Positions 1 through 7,596 of a stretch of DNA of 16,592 bases are shown piece by piece. The position numbers were made by a program, and so were the translations under genes. The notes beneath the pieces are model-generated. The model saw only the letters and a program-made list of their open reading frames with translations, made no database searches and was not told the DNA's origin. This stretch comes from an uncultured Succinivibrio sp. (GTDB taxonomy: Bacteria > Pseudomonadota > Gammaproteobacteria > Enterobacterales > Succinivibrionaceae). Every line of letters starts with the position of its first letter. The first letter of the stretch is position 1. The stretch lies in the NCBI GenBank assembly GCA_902772715.1, contig CACYBT010000054.1, positions 1 through 16,592 on the forward strand, given 5' to 3'.

Positions 1-378
1 ACCTGCTAAAGGATGATTGCCATCAACTACAACTTTATCATCGGTAATGTCCTTGACTACGACTGCCATAGGTCCCTGTTCTGAATCAGCCTCAAAAACA
101 TTTCCCACGGCAATTTCAAAATCGCCAAAAAGACTCCTATCAATGGTTTGGATCAAAGTTTCATCAATTTCACCATAGGTATCTTTAGGCTCAAGAGTAA
201 TGGTAAATTCATCACCCTTCTTATGACCTAAAATAGCCTTTTCAAGTCCTTTTACAAGAAAACCATGACCAATAAGAGCAACTACAGGTGCGCCCGGCTC
301 GGTTCTACCTACAACCTTCCCGTCCGTTTCAGTTACGGTATAACTCAATGTGGCAACAGTATTCTTTGCAATTTCCAT
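1..378 (-). CDS. slyD: FKBP-type peptidyl-prolyl isomerase SlyD, partial (C-terminus off window)
   Basis: This is a cytoplasmic prolyl isomerase and chaperone of the SlyD branch of FKBPs; in enterobacteria SlyD also carries nickel for hydrogenase maturation. The visible 126 residues hold the split FKBP domain (HGxGxLxxGLE-like stretch, here GHGFLVKGLEKAILG at about 37-51), then YGE at the start of the insert-in-flap chaperone region, and the family signature VVVDGNHPLAG at 116-126 that re-enters the FKBP fold. The His/Cys-rich metal-binding tail, if present, lies beyond base 1. The ATG is preceded by AAGGGG at good spacing. It starts 14 bp after the stop of the upstream small membrane protein and is probably co-transcribed with it. 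The family call is secure; metal function cannot be judged here. Confidence 0.93.
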   Translation of the reverse strand, partial: MEIAKNTVATLSYTVTETDGKVVGRTEPGAPVVALIGHGFLVKGLEKAILGHKKGDEFTITLEPKDTYGEIDETLIQTIDRSLFGDFEIAVGNVFEADSEQGPMAVVVKDITDDKVVVDGNHPLAG

Positions 379-392
379 ATTAACCCCTTGGC

Positions 393-1019
393 TTATCTAG
401 AAGACAGAATTGTACCTATTGGTGCAAGTCCAGACGGTGCAATCTGTCCATCATTATTATCGGTATCTCTGACTAAAGCAAACCTGTGAGAATCAAAGAC
501 TCCACGATCTAAACAGTCAGCATCCATATCACCGTTATCATTTATGGCTAACCACTCGCCATTACTGTTGATCTCAAAAATCTTGCATTTATCTTTGTTT
601 TGCTCTGTAGCCTCAAGATGCAGATTATAACCTTCAGAATTTACATCATAACTAAGCACATAATAAGGTGATAAATCTTTTTCGATACTGACTTTGCACT
701 GTTCAGAATTATGGTCAACCACACTGCAAAATCCCATATATTCATCATTCTTCTTAAGATCCTGGACTGCTTTTTGGCGAATTTGCACATAATCAAAGGC
801 GAGAGTCTTATCTTCCGCAGTAAATTTCTCTTCGGCACTGTCAGAAATATCAACTGACGTCGATACAGGAGCAGTTGCTCTTGAAGATACCTCTACAGTG
901 TCATTACTAGAAATCAGTTTTAGGCAGGTCCCTGAAATGAAGCAAACAGATGCTACTGCAAGACAAGTCACACGAAAACGACTAATCTTGCCATTTATCT
1001 CATAAACTAGATTGAACAT
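393..1019 (-). CDS. Small membrane-anchored protein with pilin-like C-terminal half
   Basis: I do not recognise this as a named gene. The 208-residue protein has a short N-terminal cytoplasmic part, one hydrophobic segment at about 17-36, a Ser/Thr-rich linker (38-66), and an exported domain with four Cys (98, 108, 145, 169). The stretch from YNLHLEAT (131-138) through KCKIFEINSNGEWLAINDNG to the Cys at 169 follows the pattern seen in the C-terminal sheet of type IV minor pilins (a Tyr-x-Leu-x-Ala-Thr strand, a Cys, a strand ending in Asn-x-Gly, a second Cys). However, it lacks the prepilin GFxxxE N-terminus, so it is not an ordinary prepilin. An AAGGA sequence lies about 10 nt before the ATG, and the start overlaps the acyltransferase 3' end by 20 bp, which suggests coupled translation. 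The pilin resemblance is my inference from the motif pattern. Confidence 0.7.
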   Translation of the reverse strand: MFNLVYEINGKISRFRVTCLAVASVCFISGTCLKLISSNDTVEVSSRATAPVSTSVDISDSAEEKFTAEDKTLAFDYVQIRQKAVQDLKKNDEYMGFCSVVDHNSEQCKVSIEKDLSPYYVLSYDVNSEGYNLHLEATEQNKDKCKIFEINSNGEWLAINDNGDMDADCLDRGVFDSHRFALVRDTDNNDGQIAPSGLAPIGTILSSR

Positions 1020-2151
1020 TTTTTAATTGGTCCTTATTGAAATACGGTCTGGCATACATAGCTCGCACCTTATCTCTTAACTCCATAGGATAAGTACTGA
1101 GCCGTTCCTCAAATTTCTCTTTTTGCTTTGCCGTAATTTCTTCTGTTATCCCCGCACTGATTAAGGTACTAGGATACATTGCGTAGTTAGACCAAATAAA
1201 TCTGTCAATAATGGCGGATAGATCCTCTGCGGTTTCAAAACCGTCTTTTATAGGACTTCCTGCTACTAATTTTACATGACCTTTGTAGCCACGGATACCC
1301 CTTATTATGGTATCTATGTCTTCAAATTCATTTTTGTGATACGAGCCATTTTTTTCTTTGGCATAAAGCTCTTTGGCCTTGGACAAATCATTGGGATCAT
1401 ATTCGTAAGTAATGGAGACCGGAACGATATTAAGCGTCTTCATGTACTCAAAAAAACTCTGTTTTTTCTGTCTACCATACAGAGACAGCATTTTTAAAAC
1501 CGCATCCTCAGTTTTATCGTTACCGTCCTTTGCTCTGCCTTCCCTTTGCGCTATCCACACAGAAACATTTTCTTTAATGGAAAGGCCGATGTAGGTAGAA
1601 AGATGCGTTAGAGCCTTAAGTTTTTCTCTTGGACTTTCAATTGAACGCATCACGATAAAACTTCTGTTAAGGCGCATCAGAGAAGTGGCAGCCGGCATCT
1701 TTAAAAGATTATCACCGATTGCAATACGCACGGTATCATGTCCATTCATAAACAGCGCATAATCGATAAAAGCCGGATCTAGTGAAATATCACGATGATT
1801 GGAAATAAAAAGATAGCCCTTATTCTTTTCTAGCTTATCAAAACCAACAAGTTCAACGCCATCAGTGGTATTAGACATCATTTTCTGCACATAATTTGCA
1901 ACGATTTTCTGAAAATCACTAATCGTGTTGATCTTGCTTATCTTCTGACGCAGATAATACTTCACAAAAGGCTTAATAAACGGTAACCAAGATGAAAGCC
2001 TCGGATATGAATATTTTAAAATATTGTCGATTACAAATTTATCAGAAATAATCTTTTCTAACTCGTTTTTTACCTCATCGTCGCGACAAGGACGAATATC
2101 GTCAAAACAAGGATCAGCCGAAGAAAAGACTACTGCATTATTATTTTCCAT
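1000..2151 (-). CDS. PlsC-like glycerophospholipid acyltransferase family protein
   Basis: This 383-residue protein belongs to the PlsC/AGPAT acyltransferase superfamily, which transfers an acyl chain to (lyso)glycerophosphate-type acceptors at the inner membrane. Block I is SNHRDISLD (117-125); block II is FIVMRS (165-170) with nearby PREK; block III is IAQREGRAKDG (200-210), in place of the usual PEGTR; block IV is VPVSITYEYDP (243-253). The NHRD..D form and QREGRAKDGND are familiar from a long (about 380 residue) gammaproteobacterial family usually annotated only as 1-acylglycerol-3-phosphate acyltransferase. The acceptor is unknown, and this is probably not the main PlsC. There is no clear transmembrane helix. 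A TATAAT at 2189-2194 on the minus strand, 59 bp gap to dgt, may give an internal promoter. The gene overlaps the next one by 20 bp. Confidence 0.85.
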   Translation of the reverse strand: MENNNAVVFSSADPCFDDIRPCRDDEVKNELEKIISDKFVIDNILKYSYPRLSSWLPFIKPFVKYYLRQKISKINTISDFQKIVANYVQKMMSNTTDGVELVGFDKLEKNKGYLFISNHRDISLDPAFIDYALFMNGHDTVRIAIGDNLLKMPAATSLMRLNRSFIVMRSIESPREKLKALTHLSTYIGLSIKENVSVWIAQREGRAKDGNDKTEDAVLKMLSLYGRQKKQSFFEYMKTLNIVPVSITYEYDPNDLSKAKELYAKEKNGSYHKNEFEDIDTIIRGIRGYKGHVKLVAGSPIKDGFETAEDLSAIIDRFIWSNYAMYPSTLISAGITEEITAKQKEKFEERLSTYPMELRDKVRAMYARPYFNKDQLKNVQSSL

Positions 2152-2210
2152 TTTTAAATTCCATTTATCTCTGGCGATATTTTAACAGATTATAAATGAA
2201 ATTTCTTTTA

Positions 2211-3644
2211 TTAAAGTACACCTTTTAATATTCTATATTCAGAAGCGGCATAGGTATCAGTCATTCCTGAGATATAATCCACCAAAAGTCTGATGCGATT
2301 ATATATTTCACTATAACTGTTCCGCTCTAGCTCATCAAAATATACCTGTTTTTGACGTTTTGAAATGCGCGAGGCGATGCGCATACAGAAAGGATCACCA
2401 CCTTCTGCCTTTAATTCAAGTTTCAGATCTTCGCTACTTTCATTTAGAAGACGTTCGTATGTAGAAAAAAGCCCCCGTATATACGCAGCCCCCGATAAAT
2501 CCAGAGTCTGTACATCATAATGATTATAAATATATTTATTTTCAAAGTCCTTTAGCATATCCACCATAACCACGCCAGGATAATTACCAAACTGAAAATC
2601 TGGCTCTCCAGTCTCAAGATATTTGTCAAAATTATTGCAGATGGCCTGTACCAGATCCCGAATATAGTAGTGTGCAACACAGGAGCGCAGATACAACAAG
2701 GCCTCGTTACGTTGACTAAACATTGAAGATACCAGAGTGGGTGATAAATCATGCTTTAACTCAGCCAATTCGCTTAGATTTGCAACATTCTCGCATAATT
2801 TAATGATTCTATCCCTGGAAATAAGACCTCGATCGAAAGCATCCTCCAGATCTGCAAGCACATACGCCAAATCATCAGCATATTCAATAATCGTGGCAAA
2901 AGGATGACGGGTGGTACGCTGAAAATTTTCTCGAATCATCTCCAAAAGATGGAACTCTGACAGAAAAACTCCGGCATTTGCATATGACCACGAATAATAG
3001 TCCTTGCGTATGCCATTTGAAGCCGCTCCCTTTCCCTTGCCAAGCAGCAATTCCATAACCATAAAGGGAACCTTGATCATGGCAGCATACTGTCCAATAG
3101 TAAGATTCTGATCTTGAATGGAATGCAGTAGTCTCACTCCCTGCGCATTGCCATTGAAAGTTTTAAGATCGTGTTTTTCCTGATCGCTTAAATCCTGGGC
3201 GCAGTCGTGCCCCTCTACAATATTATTAAGCCATTCACGGATCAGTGACTCTCCAAAATGACCAAAAGGAGGGTTACCGATATCGTGCATGAGTGCGGCA
3301 TTGCCCACACAGTTAATCATGGGAATAAGCAGAGGAGAAAGATCACATGACGTATATTGCTTTACAAGATTATTGACAATAATTTTACTGTAGGATTTTA
3401 CCTCAAGCGAATGGGTGAGACGATTACGCGATGCGGCTTTAACATCCAAAGGGAAAACCTGGGTTTTCTGCTGTAGACGCCTTAGCGGTGCGCATACGGC
3501 AAGACGCAGGCTGTCTTGCTCAGTACCAAAGGTTATTCCGTTTAAATCATCTAGACACTGATTAAACTTAGCCGAAGCGGAAAAAAAATCGCCCCTTAGG
3601 CGTTTGGCACAAAAGAGGCGATCTGCGATTTCTTTTACATTCAT
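2211..3644 (-). CDS. dgt: Deoxyguanosine triphosphate triphosphohydrolase (dGTPase)
   Basis: This HD-superfamily enzyme hydrolyses dGTP (or dNTPs) to the deoxynucleoside and tripolyphosphate and so shapes the cytoplasmic dNTP pool. Motifs in order: RRLQQKTQVFPL (55-66) and RNRLTHSLEV (73-82) with the first metal His at 78; MHDIGNPPFGHFGE (119-132) with the HD pair H120/D121; YADDLAYVLADLEDA (255-269) with the late Asp. These are the conserved metal-site blocks of Dgt. At 477 residues it is a little shorter than E. coli Dgt (505). It follows glgC after 12 bp with no obvious Shine-Dalgarno, so expression may depend on coupling to glgC. A pairing of glgC and dgt is not a functional pathway; I read it as operon packing. 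Confidence 0.92.
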   Translation of the reverse strand: MNVKEIADRLFCAKRLRGDFFSASAKFNQCLDDLNGITFGTEQDSLRLAVCAPLRRLQQKTQVFPLDVKAASRNRLTHSLEVKSYSKIIVNNLVKQYTSCDLSPLLIPMINCVGNAALMHDIGNPPFGHFGESLIREWLNNIVEGHDCAQDLSDQEKHDLKTFNGNAQGVRLLHSIQDQNLTIGQYAAMIKVPFMVMELLLGKGKGAASNGIRKDYYSWSYANAGVFLSEFHLLEMIRENFQRTTRHPFATIIEYADDLAYVLADLEDAFDRGLISRDRIIKLCENVANLSELAELKHDLSPTLVSSMFSQRNEALLYLRSCVAHYYIRDLVQAICNNFDKYLETGEPDFQFGNYPGVVMVDMLKDFENKYIYNHYDVQTLDLSGAAYIRGLFSTYERLLNESSEDLKLELKAEGGDPFCMRIASRISKRQKQVYFDELERNSYSEIYNRIRLLVDYISGMTDTYAASEYRILKGVL

Positions 3645-3656
3645 TACAATAGTATT

Positions 3657-4979
3657 TTAGTATGAAGGCATCTGCACAGGAGCCTTGTATTTATCAAAAT
3701 CAGTAAACAAGTCAGGCTCAGTCTCACGTAATTTTCTGAGCATTGTTCTTGTTACCAAGGTGACACCACCCTCAGACCGATAGAATCTCTTAGCATCTAA
3801 CTCAGGATTCTCACCTATAATCATACCACGAGGCAGCTCACATCCTCTATCCATAACCACTTTGGTGAGACGACATGCTCTGTGAATAATACAGAAAGGC
3901 ATAATGACAGAATCTGATATAAAGCAGTTAGAATGCACACGACATGAATTAAACAGCAGGGTCTGATTGATGGAAGAACCTGAAATAATACATCCTGCCG
4001 AAGCCACAGAATTTCTGAAAATGGTGGAAGCACCACTGATATCCTGTACTAATTTGGCTGGTGGCAGCTGAATCTGATTAGTCCAGATTGGCCAGTTGAA
4101 ATCATAAATATCCAACTGAGGCTCAATGGAAGCAATATCCATATTAGCCTCCCAATATGCATCCAAAGTGCCGACATCACGCCAGTAAACAATATCCTTG
4201 TTGCCGCTGTTGCGAATACAGGACTTGGAGAAGTCATGAGCATGAACCTGACGCTGCTTTACCAACTGCGGAATAATGTCCATACCAAAATCACGGTGAG
4301 AGCCTTTAGTTGCGGCATCTTTGGCCAGAACATCATACAGGAAATCGGCATCAAACACGTAAATACCCATTGATGCCAGAGACATATTTGGGTTGTTTGG
4401 CATTGCAGGAGGATTCTCTGGTTTTTCTACGAAATCGGTTACGAGGTTATCTCTATCGACATTCATAACACCGAAGCCCTTGGCATCCTCTCTAGGTACA
4501 GGGATACAGGCTACTGTCAGAGGACTGCCCATTTTAATATGATCCATGATAAGTGCGGCATAATCCATCTTGTAGATATGATCACCTGCAAGAATGAGCA
4601 CATACTTAGGCTTGTGATCCTTGATAATATCAATATTCTGATAAATAGCGTCGGCAGTACCCTGATACCAGTGTTCTTCGTCAACACGCTGGGATGCAGG
4701 CAGAAAATCAATGTACTCGTTCATCTGGTTTCTAAAGAATGACCAGCCAGCCTGCAGATGTCTTAGCAAACTGTGTGACTTATACTGAGTAACAACGCCA
4801 ATACCCGTAATTCCAGAGTTAACGCAGTTAGAAAGAGCAAAATCTATGATTCTGAACTTACCACCAAAATATACTGAAGGCTTTGCTCGAGTATCAGTCA
4901 AGGCTTTTAATCGACTTCCTCTACCACCGGCCAAAATCAATGCCATTGTCTGTCTTACCACTTCACGTGCATTTTCCAT
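3657..4979 (-). CDS. glgC: Glucose-1-phosphate adenylyltransferase (ADP-glucose pyrophosphorylase)
   Basis: GlgC makes ADP-glucose from glucose-1-phosphate and ATP, the committed step of bacterial glycogen synthesis. The N-terminal nucleotidyltransferase domain shows GGRGSRL (18-24), RAKPSVYFGGKFRIIDFALSN with the activator-site Lys (K41, equivalent to E. coli K39), the Trp/Tyr stretch EEHWYQGTADA (101-111), AGDHIYKMDY (131-140) and FVEKP (183-187), whose Lys contacts glucose-1-phosphate. The C-terminal half is the left-handed beta-helix domain and ends with the typical VTLVTRTMLRKL. The 440-residue length matches the family (E. coli 431). The ATG follows AAGGAG at ideal spacing. No glgA, glgB, glgX or glgP lies in the window, so glgC is separated here from the other glycogen genes. 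Confidence 0.96.
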   Translation of the reverse strand: MENAREVVRQTMALILAGGRGSRLKALTDTRAKPSVYFGGKFRIIDFALSNCVNSGITGIGVVTQYKSHSLLRHLQAGWSFFRNQMNEYIDFLPASQRVDEEHWYQGTADAIYQNIDIIKDHKPKYVLILAGDHIYKMDYAALIMDHIKMGSPLTVACIPVPREDAKGFGVMNVDRDNLVTDFVEKPENPPAMPNNPNMSLASMGIYVFDADFLYDVLAKDAATKGSHRDFGMDIIPQLVKQRQVHAHDFSKSCIRNSGNKDIVYWRDVGTLDAYWEANMDIASIEPQLDIYDFNWPIWTNQIQLPPAKLVQDISGASTIFRNSVASAGCIISGSSINQTLLFNSCRVHSNCFISDSVIMPFCIIHRACRLTKVVMDRGCELPRGMIIGENPELDAKRFYRSEGGVTLVTRTMLRKLRETEPDLFTDFDKYKAPVQMPSY

Positions 4980-5004
4980 TTGCTACTCCTTATAAAAAGT
5001 AAAT

Positions 5005-5017
5005 TTGTGTCACACAA
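5005..5017. promoter_or_regulatory. Perfect 6-1-6 palindrome upstream of glgC
   Basis: TTGTGT-C-ACACAA is a perfect inverted repeat 26-38 bp before the glgC start, in an AT-rich region that also holds a TACAAT-like -10 (minus strand, 5039-5044). A 13-bp dyad with a 1-bp centre cannot form an RNA hairpin, so if it is meaningful it is a protein-binding operator. It is not a CRP site (no TGTGA-N6-TCACA). The regulator is unknown. Confidence 0.35.
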
Positions 5018-5197
5018 TAAAAGTAATCAATAAATTAAATTGTAGCCATTAACAGAGCATTTGGTAGTTTTAGACTTTTTTTTTGAGATCTATACTAGAA
5101 TTCTTATATAAAAGTGCGATCAGAGAGCAATTTTTTTACTAAAAATTTTTGTTTTTTTGCTGACAGGATATACCAAAAGATCAAAACAGAACGCATT

Positions 5198-5806
5198 TTA
5201 TCTTTTCTGATATTTTTCGCGGTTAGCCTGCGATTCCTTATCTCCTTTTTTCAGGATAAAATACAGAGCACCTGTACCGCCCTTAAAATTTGGTGCCGAA
5301 TGAAATGCCAAGACATCATCAATCTGTTTTAACCAGTGGGCCACATGACTTTTCATCAGAGCCTGAGGTTTTGATTTCTCACCTTTGCCATGAATAATCA
5401 AAAGGCAGCGATATTCACGTTTACGTCCATTATCTATAAAACGCATCACCGCATGATAGGCTTCTTCGATAGTCTTGCCATGTAAATCAATATAATCTGC
5501 CTCAACATAGTCTCCATTACGTAATTTTTTCATTACATAAGGTTGAATGCCAGGACGTCTGAATTCAAGAACATCATTAGGAGCGACCATTTTTACAAAG
5601 CCTGATGAGGCAGTGTCTTTTACTTCCTCTTTATTATGAGTTGCCGATTCCTGCCTTACCTTTGCAAGCTTTTTATCAATTAAAGAAGACACAACAGCAA
5701 CCTTATCCTGCACCAGTGGTTTAATGTCACCTTCTATGAGAGAGGCAAACTCATCTGTGTGTTTCTCATTATCGAGCAGTTTTTCAAACTCGCCATCACC
5801 ACTCAT
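5198..5806 (-). CDS. smrA: Smr-domain endonuclease, SmrA (YdaL)-like
   Basis: This protein carries the Smr domain first defined at the C-terminus of MutS2, a nicking-endonuclease fold; SmrA/SmrB proteins in gammaproteobacteria are stand-alone versions, and E. coli SmrB cleaves mRNA at collided ribosomes. In 202 residues, a charged N-terminal region (1-75) is followed by the conserved lead-in VLEFRRPGIQPYVMKKLRNGDY (79-100), then DLHG (107-110), HGKG (139-142) and the closing GGTGALY (176-182). The RRPGIQP lead-in and GGTGA favour SmrA over SmrB; the choice is by recall of those sequences. The start lies 9 bp after the CobD-like stop, and the stop codon is embedded in its Shine-Dalgarno. A Lys-rich tail ends the protein. 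Confidence 0.85.
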   Translation of the reverse strand: MSGDGEFEKLLDNEKHTDEFASLIEGDIKPLVQDKVAVVSSLIDKKLAKVRQESATHNKEEVKDTASSGFVKMVAPNDVLEFRRPGIQPYVMKKLRNGDYVEADYIDLHGKTIEEAYHAVMRFIDNGRKREYRCLLIIHGKGEKSKPQALMKSHVAHWLKQIDDVLAFHSAPNFKGGTGALYFILKKGDKESQANREKYQKR

Positions 5807-5812
5807 GAGATG

Positions 5813-5818
5813 CTCCTA
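5813..5818 (-). promoter_or_regulatory. smrA Shine-Dalgarno overlapping upstream stop codon
   Basis: On the minus strand TAGGAG contains the TAG stop of the CobD-like gene and is the ribosome-binding site for smrA, 6 nt before its ATG. This favours termination-reinitiation coupling. Confidence 0.75.
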
Positions 5819-6823
5819 AACAGAAAGATCAGAGGTTACAAATACTGAGACAAGTACACATACGCAAACAAATAAAATGCCGCAAAAACGCATTTTATTA
5901 TAAATTTTAAGCGGAGTCTTAATATCAGGATTATTCACTCCCCCAAACCTTGGGAGGCGAATCAGACTGGTTCCGTAATAACGGGGCCCTCCTAGTGATA
6001 CATTTGCATAAGACCCAAGCCAGTCAAGGATTAATCCTGAAGTTGAACTAGAGAACATGGTGATATGGCTTATAAAGTTTCGCAAAACTCTAAAACAGGA
6101 AATCGAAAAGAGCATCATCACAAATAAACAAACTGCAGCAGGTAAAAGCATAATCTGTTCAACCTTGTAGGAAAATGCTCCAAATACTACATAACGTTCC
6201 TTTTTTATAGAAAAGGCTCGCGCCATCACCGCAACCAACTGCATCATCACCGCACCTTCAATGCCTAAAAGCATATACCACACGAGTACGGAAAACCAGT
6301 TAGCAAATACAGACATGCCTATGGCCTCAGACAGCGCCTTGTTTATTCCCATTTCTGACAGTTTAGAGCAGTCACGATGCATAATTGTCTGCAACTGCTG
6401 ACGGGCCTTATCTTTTTTTCCATCCAAAAGAGCATGCTTTACTTTAAGAGCTGTAGGAAAACAATATTTTGAGTCCATGACAAATGGCAGCACCAAGAGT
6501 GCGACAATAGCATCGTAGTTGATGACAAACCGCAAAAAAAACGCAATAAGCAACGCCACCACAAGAATAAAAAAAGGCAGGACAATACTTGAGAAAATAA
6601 TCTGACCTGTAGAGTTTTCCTTTTTATTTACTTTTCGTGAAATCTTTTCAAAATAGAAAACCAGCCCCGTGAGTTTCCATGAGGAGCTTATAGGTAAAAG
6701 GATCTCTATAAGGACTGCAGTAAGTAGCGTCACAGCAGGAAATTCTATTATCGCAAACAAAGTTTCAAGAACATCCCAAAAGGAGATATCCTCAGCCGCT
6801 TCTATAATTTGCTCTACAGGCAT
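5816..6823 (-). CDS. CobD/CbiB-family integral membrane protein (divergent, MtnN-linked)
   Basis: This 335-residue polytopic membrane protein is related to CobD/CbiB, which joins aminopropanol phosphate to cobyric acid, and more distantly to AmpE. Family marks are the KHALLDGKKDKARQQLQ region (129-145; CbiB: LExGDxxxARxxL), HRD (149-151), GIEGAVMMQLVAVMARAFS (187-205), and the closing SLGGPRYYG (276-284). Hydrophobic segments lie near 23-45, 76-98, 102-118, 172-200, 225-245 and 310-330. Signature residues of true CbiB are missing: no GDPxxxxHPV at the N-terminus, and the ENxxDGxxAPLFW block is replaced by EAIGMSVFANWFSVLVW. Vibrio-type genomes encode a similar protein next to mtnN and btuF, so I read it as that ortholog. 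No other cobalamin gene is present, so a synthase role is doubtful. Confidence 0.8.
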   Translation of the reverse strand: MPVEQIIEAAEDISFWDVLETLFAIIEFPAVTLLTAVLIEILLPISSSWKLTGLVFYFEKISRKVNKKENSTGQIIFSSIVLPFFILVVALLIAFFLRFVINYDAIVALLVLPFVMDSKYCFPTALKVKHALLDGKKDKARQQLQTIMHRDCSKLSEMGINKALSEAIGMSVFANWFSVLVWYMLLGIEGAVMMQLVAVMARAFSIKKERYVVFGAFSYKVEQIMLLPAAVCLFVMMLFSISCFRVLRNFISHITMFSSSTSGLILDWLGSYANVSLGGPRYYGTSLIRLPRFGGVNNPDIKTPLKIYNKMRFCGILFVCVCVLVSVFVTSDLSV

Positions 6824-6828
6824 ATAAA

Positions 6829-6834
6829 CTCCTA
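6829..6834 (-). promoter_or_regulatory. CobD-like gene Shine-Dalgarno overlapping mtnN stop codon
   Basis: TAGGAG on the minus strand holds the mtnN TAG stop and the ribosome-binding site for the next gene, 5 nt before its ATG. It is the same arrangement as at the next junction. Confidence 0.75.
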
Positions 6835-7533
6835 CAGCATTTTTATCAAGGCTAAAACTAGTTTGGCACTATTTTCGGCTGCGGAATTTACGTTAAACTC
6901 ATAGTTATCCGCCTTTCCTTCATCTGCGGTATCGGAAATAGCACGGATAACAATAAAAGGAACCCGATAGGATGTTGCAATCTGGGCAATAGACGCTCCT
7001 TCACACTCAGTAACCATGGCAGTAGGAAAATTCTTTAAGATTTCTTCCTTCTGCTCTTTGGTATTAACAAACACATCTCCGGAAACCACCAAACCTTTTT
7101 TGATACGTTCCTTAAGATTTGGCACAATCGTAGCAGCAATATCAGCCTTGGCCAACAGAGCAGGATCCGGATTATAGGTTTCGGGCTGACCTGCCATCTG
7201 CCCCAATTTATAATTAAAAGAAGTAAAGTTTACATCGTGATACATAACGCCTGTGGAAAACACAATGTCATTTGGAACTAAATCGGGATTTAGCGCTCCG
7301 GCCACACCTAAATTAATCACAGTTCCCACATTAAAATTAGATATAAGCAGCGCACAGCCGGCAGCGGACATAGCCTTACCAATACCACACTTTACAACTA
7401 CTACCTCTTTGCCATCCTGGGTTTCACCTTCATAAAACACGAAAGGACCAACTGTCTTTTTCTCAACGTTATTCAACTTTGAGAGCAGAAAGGCGGTCTC
7501 CTCCTCCATGGCACAAATAATTCCAATTTTCAT
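6832..7533 (-). CDS. mtnN: 5'-methylthioadenosine/S-adenosylhomocysteine nucleosidase
   Basis: MtnN (Pfs) cleaves the glycosidic bond of MTA, SAH and 5'-deoxyadenosine, clearing inhibitory by-products of SAM chemistry and feeding autoinducer-2 and methionine salvage. At 233 residues it matches E. coli MtnN (232). Catalytic features are present: the acidic MEEE at 9-12 (Glu12), the substrate-site ECEGAS block (176-181, with Cys where E. coli has Met of VEMEA) and the general acid Asp201 in ISDTAD. The glycine-rich phosphorylase-fold strand reads INLGVAGAL (73-81). A GAGG lies 9 nt before the ATG. It heads a three-gene operon with the CobD-like protein and the Smr nuclease. Confidence 0.95.
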   Translation of the reverse strand: MKIGIICAMEEETAFLLSKLNNVEKKTVGPFVFYEGETQDGKEVVVVKCGIGKAMSAAGCALLISNFNVGTVINLGVAGALNPDLVPNDIVFSTGVMYHDVNFTSFNYKLGQMAGQPETYNPDPALLAKADIAATIVPNLKERIKKGLVVSGDVFVNTKEQKEEILKNFPTAMVTECEGASIAQIATSYRVPFIVIRAISDTADEGKADNYEFNVNSAAENSAKLVLALIKML

Positions 7534-7596
7534 TAGTAAAACCTCTAGTAGAGTTACTCATTAAAAAACTTAATAGCAGAACCAGACTTTGGAACA

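Noticed and set aside
5124..5160. AT-rich inverted sequence (AGCAA...TTGCT) as terminator after smrA
   Set aside because: Only 5 bp of the arms pair, with A/T runs between that do not form a stem; it is not a convincing terminator.
5816..6823. AmpE (beta-lactamase induction protein)
   Set aside because: AmpE is a distant relative in the same superfamily, but the LGGPRYYG ending and mtnN neighbourhood fit the CobD/CbiB-type branch better, and no ampD or ampR is present.
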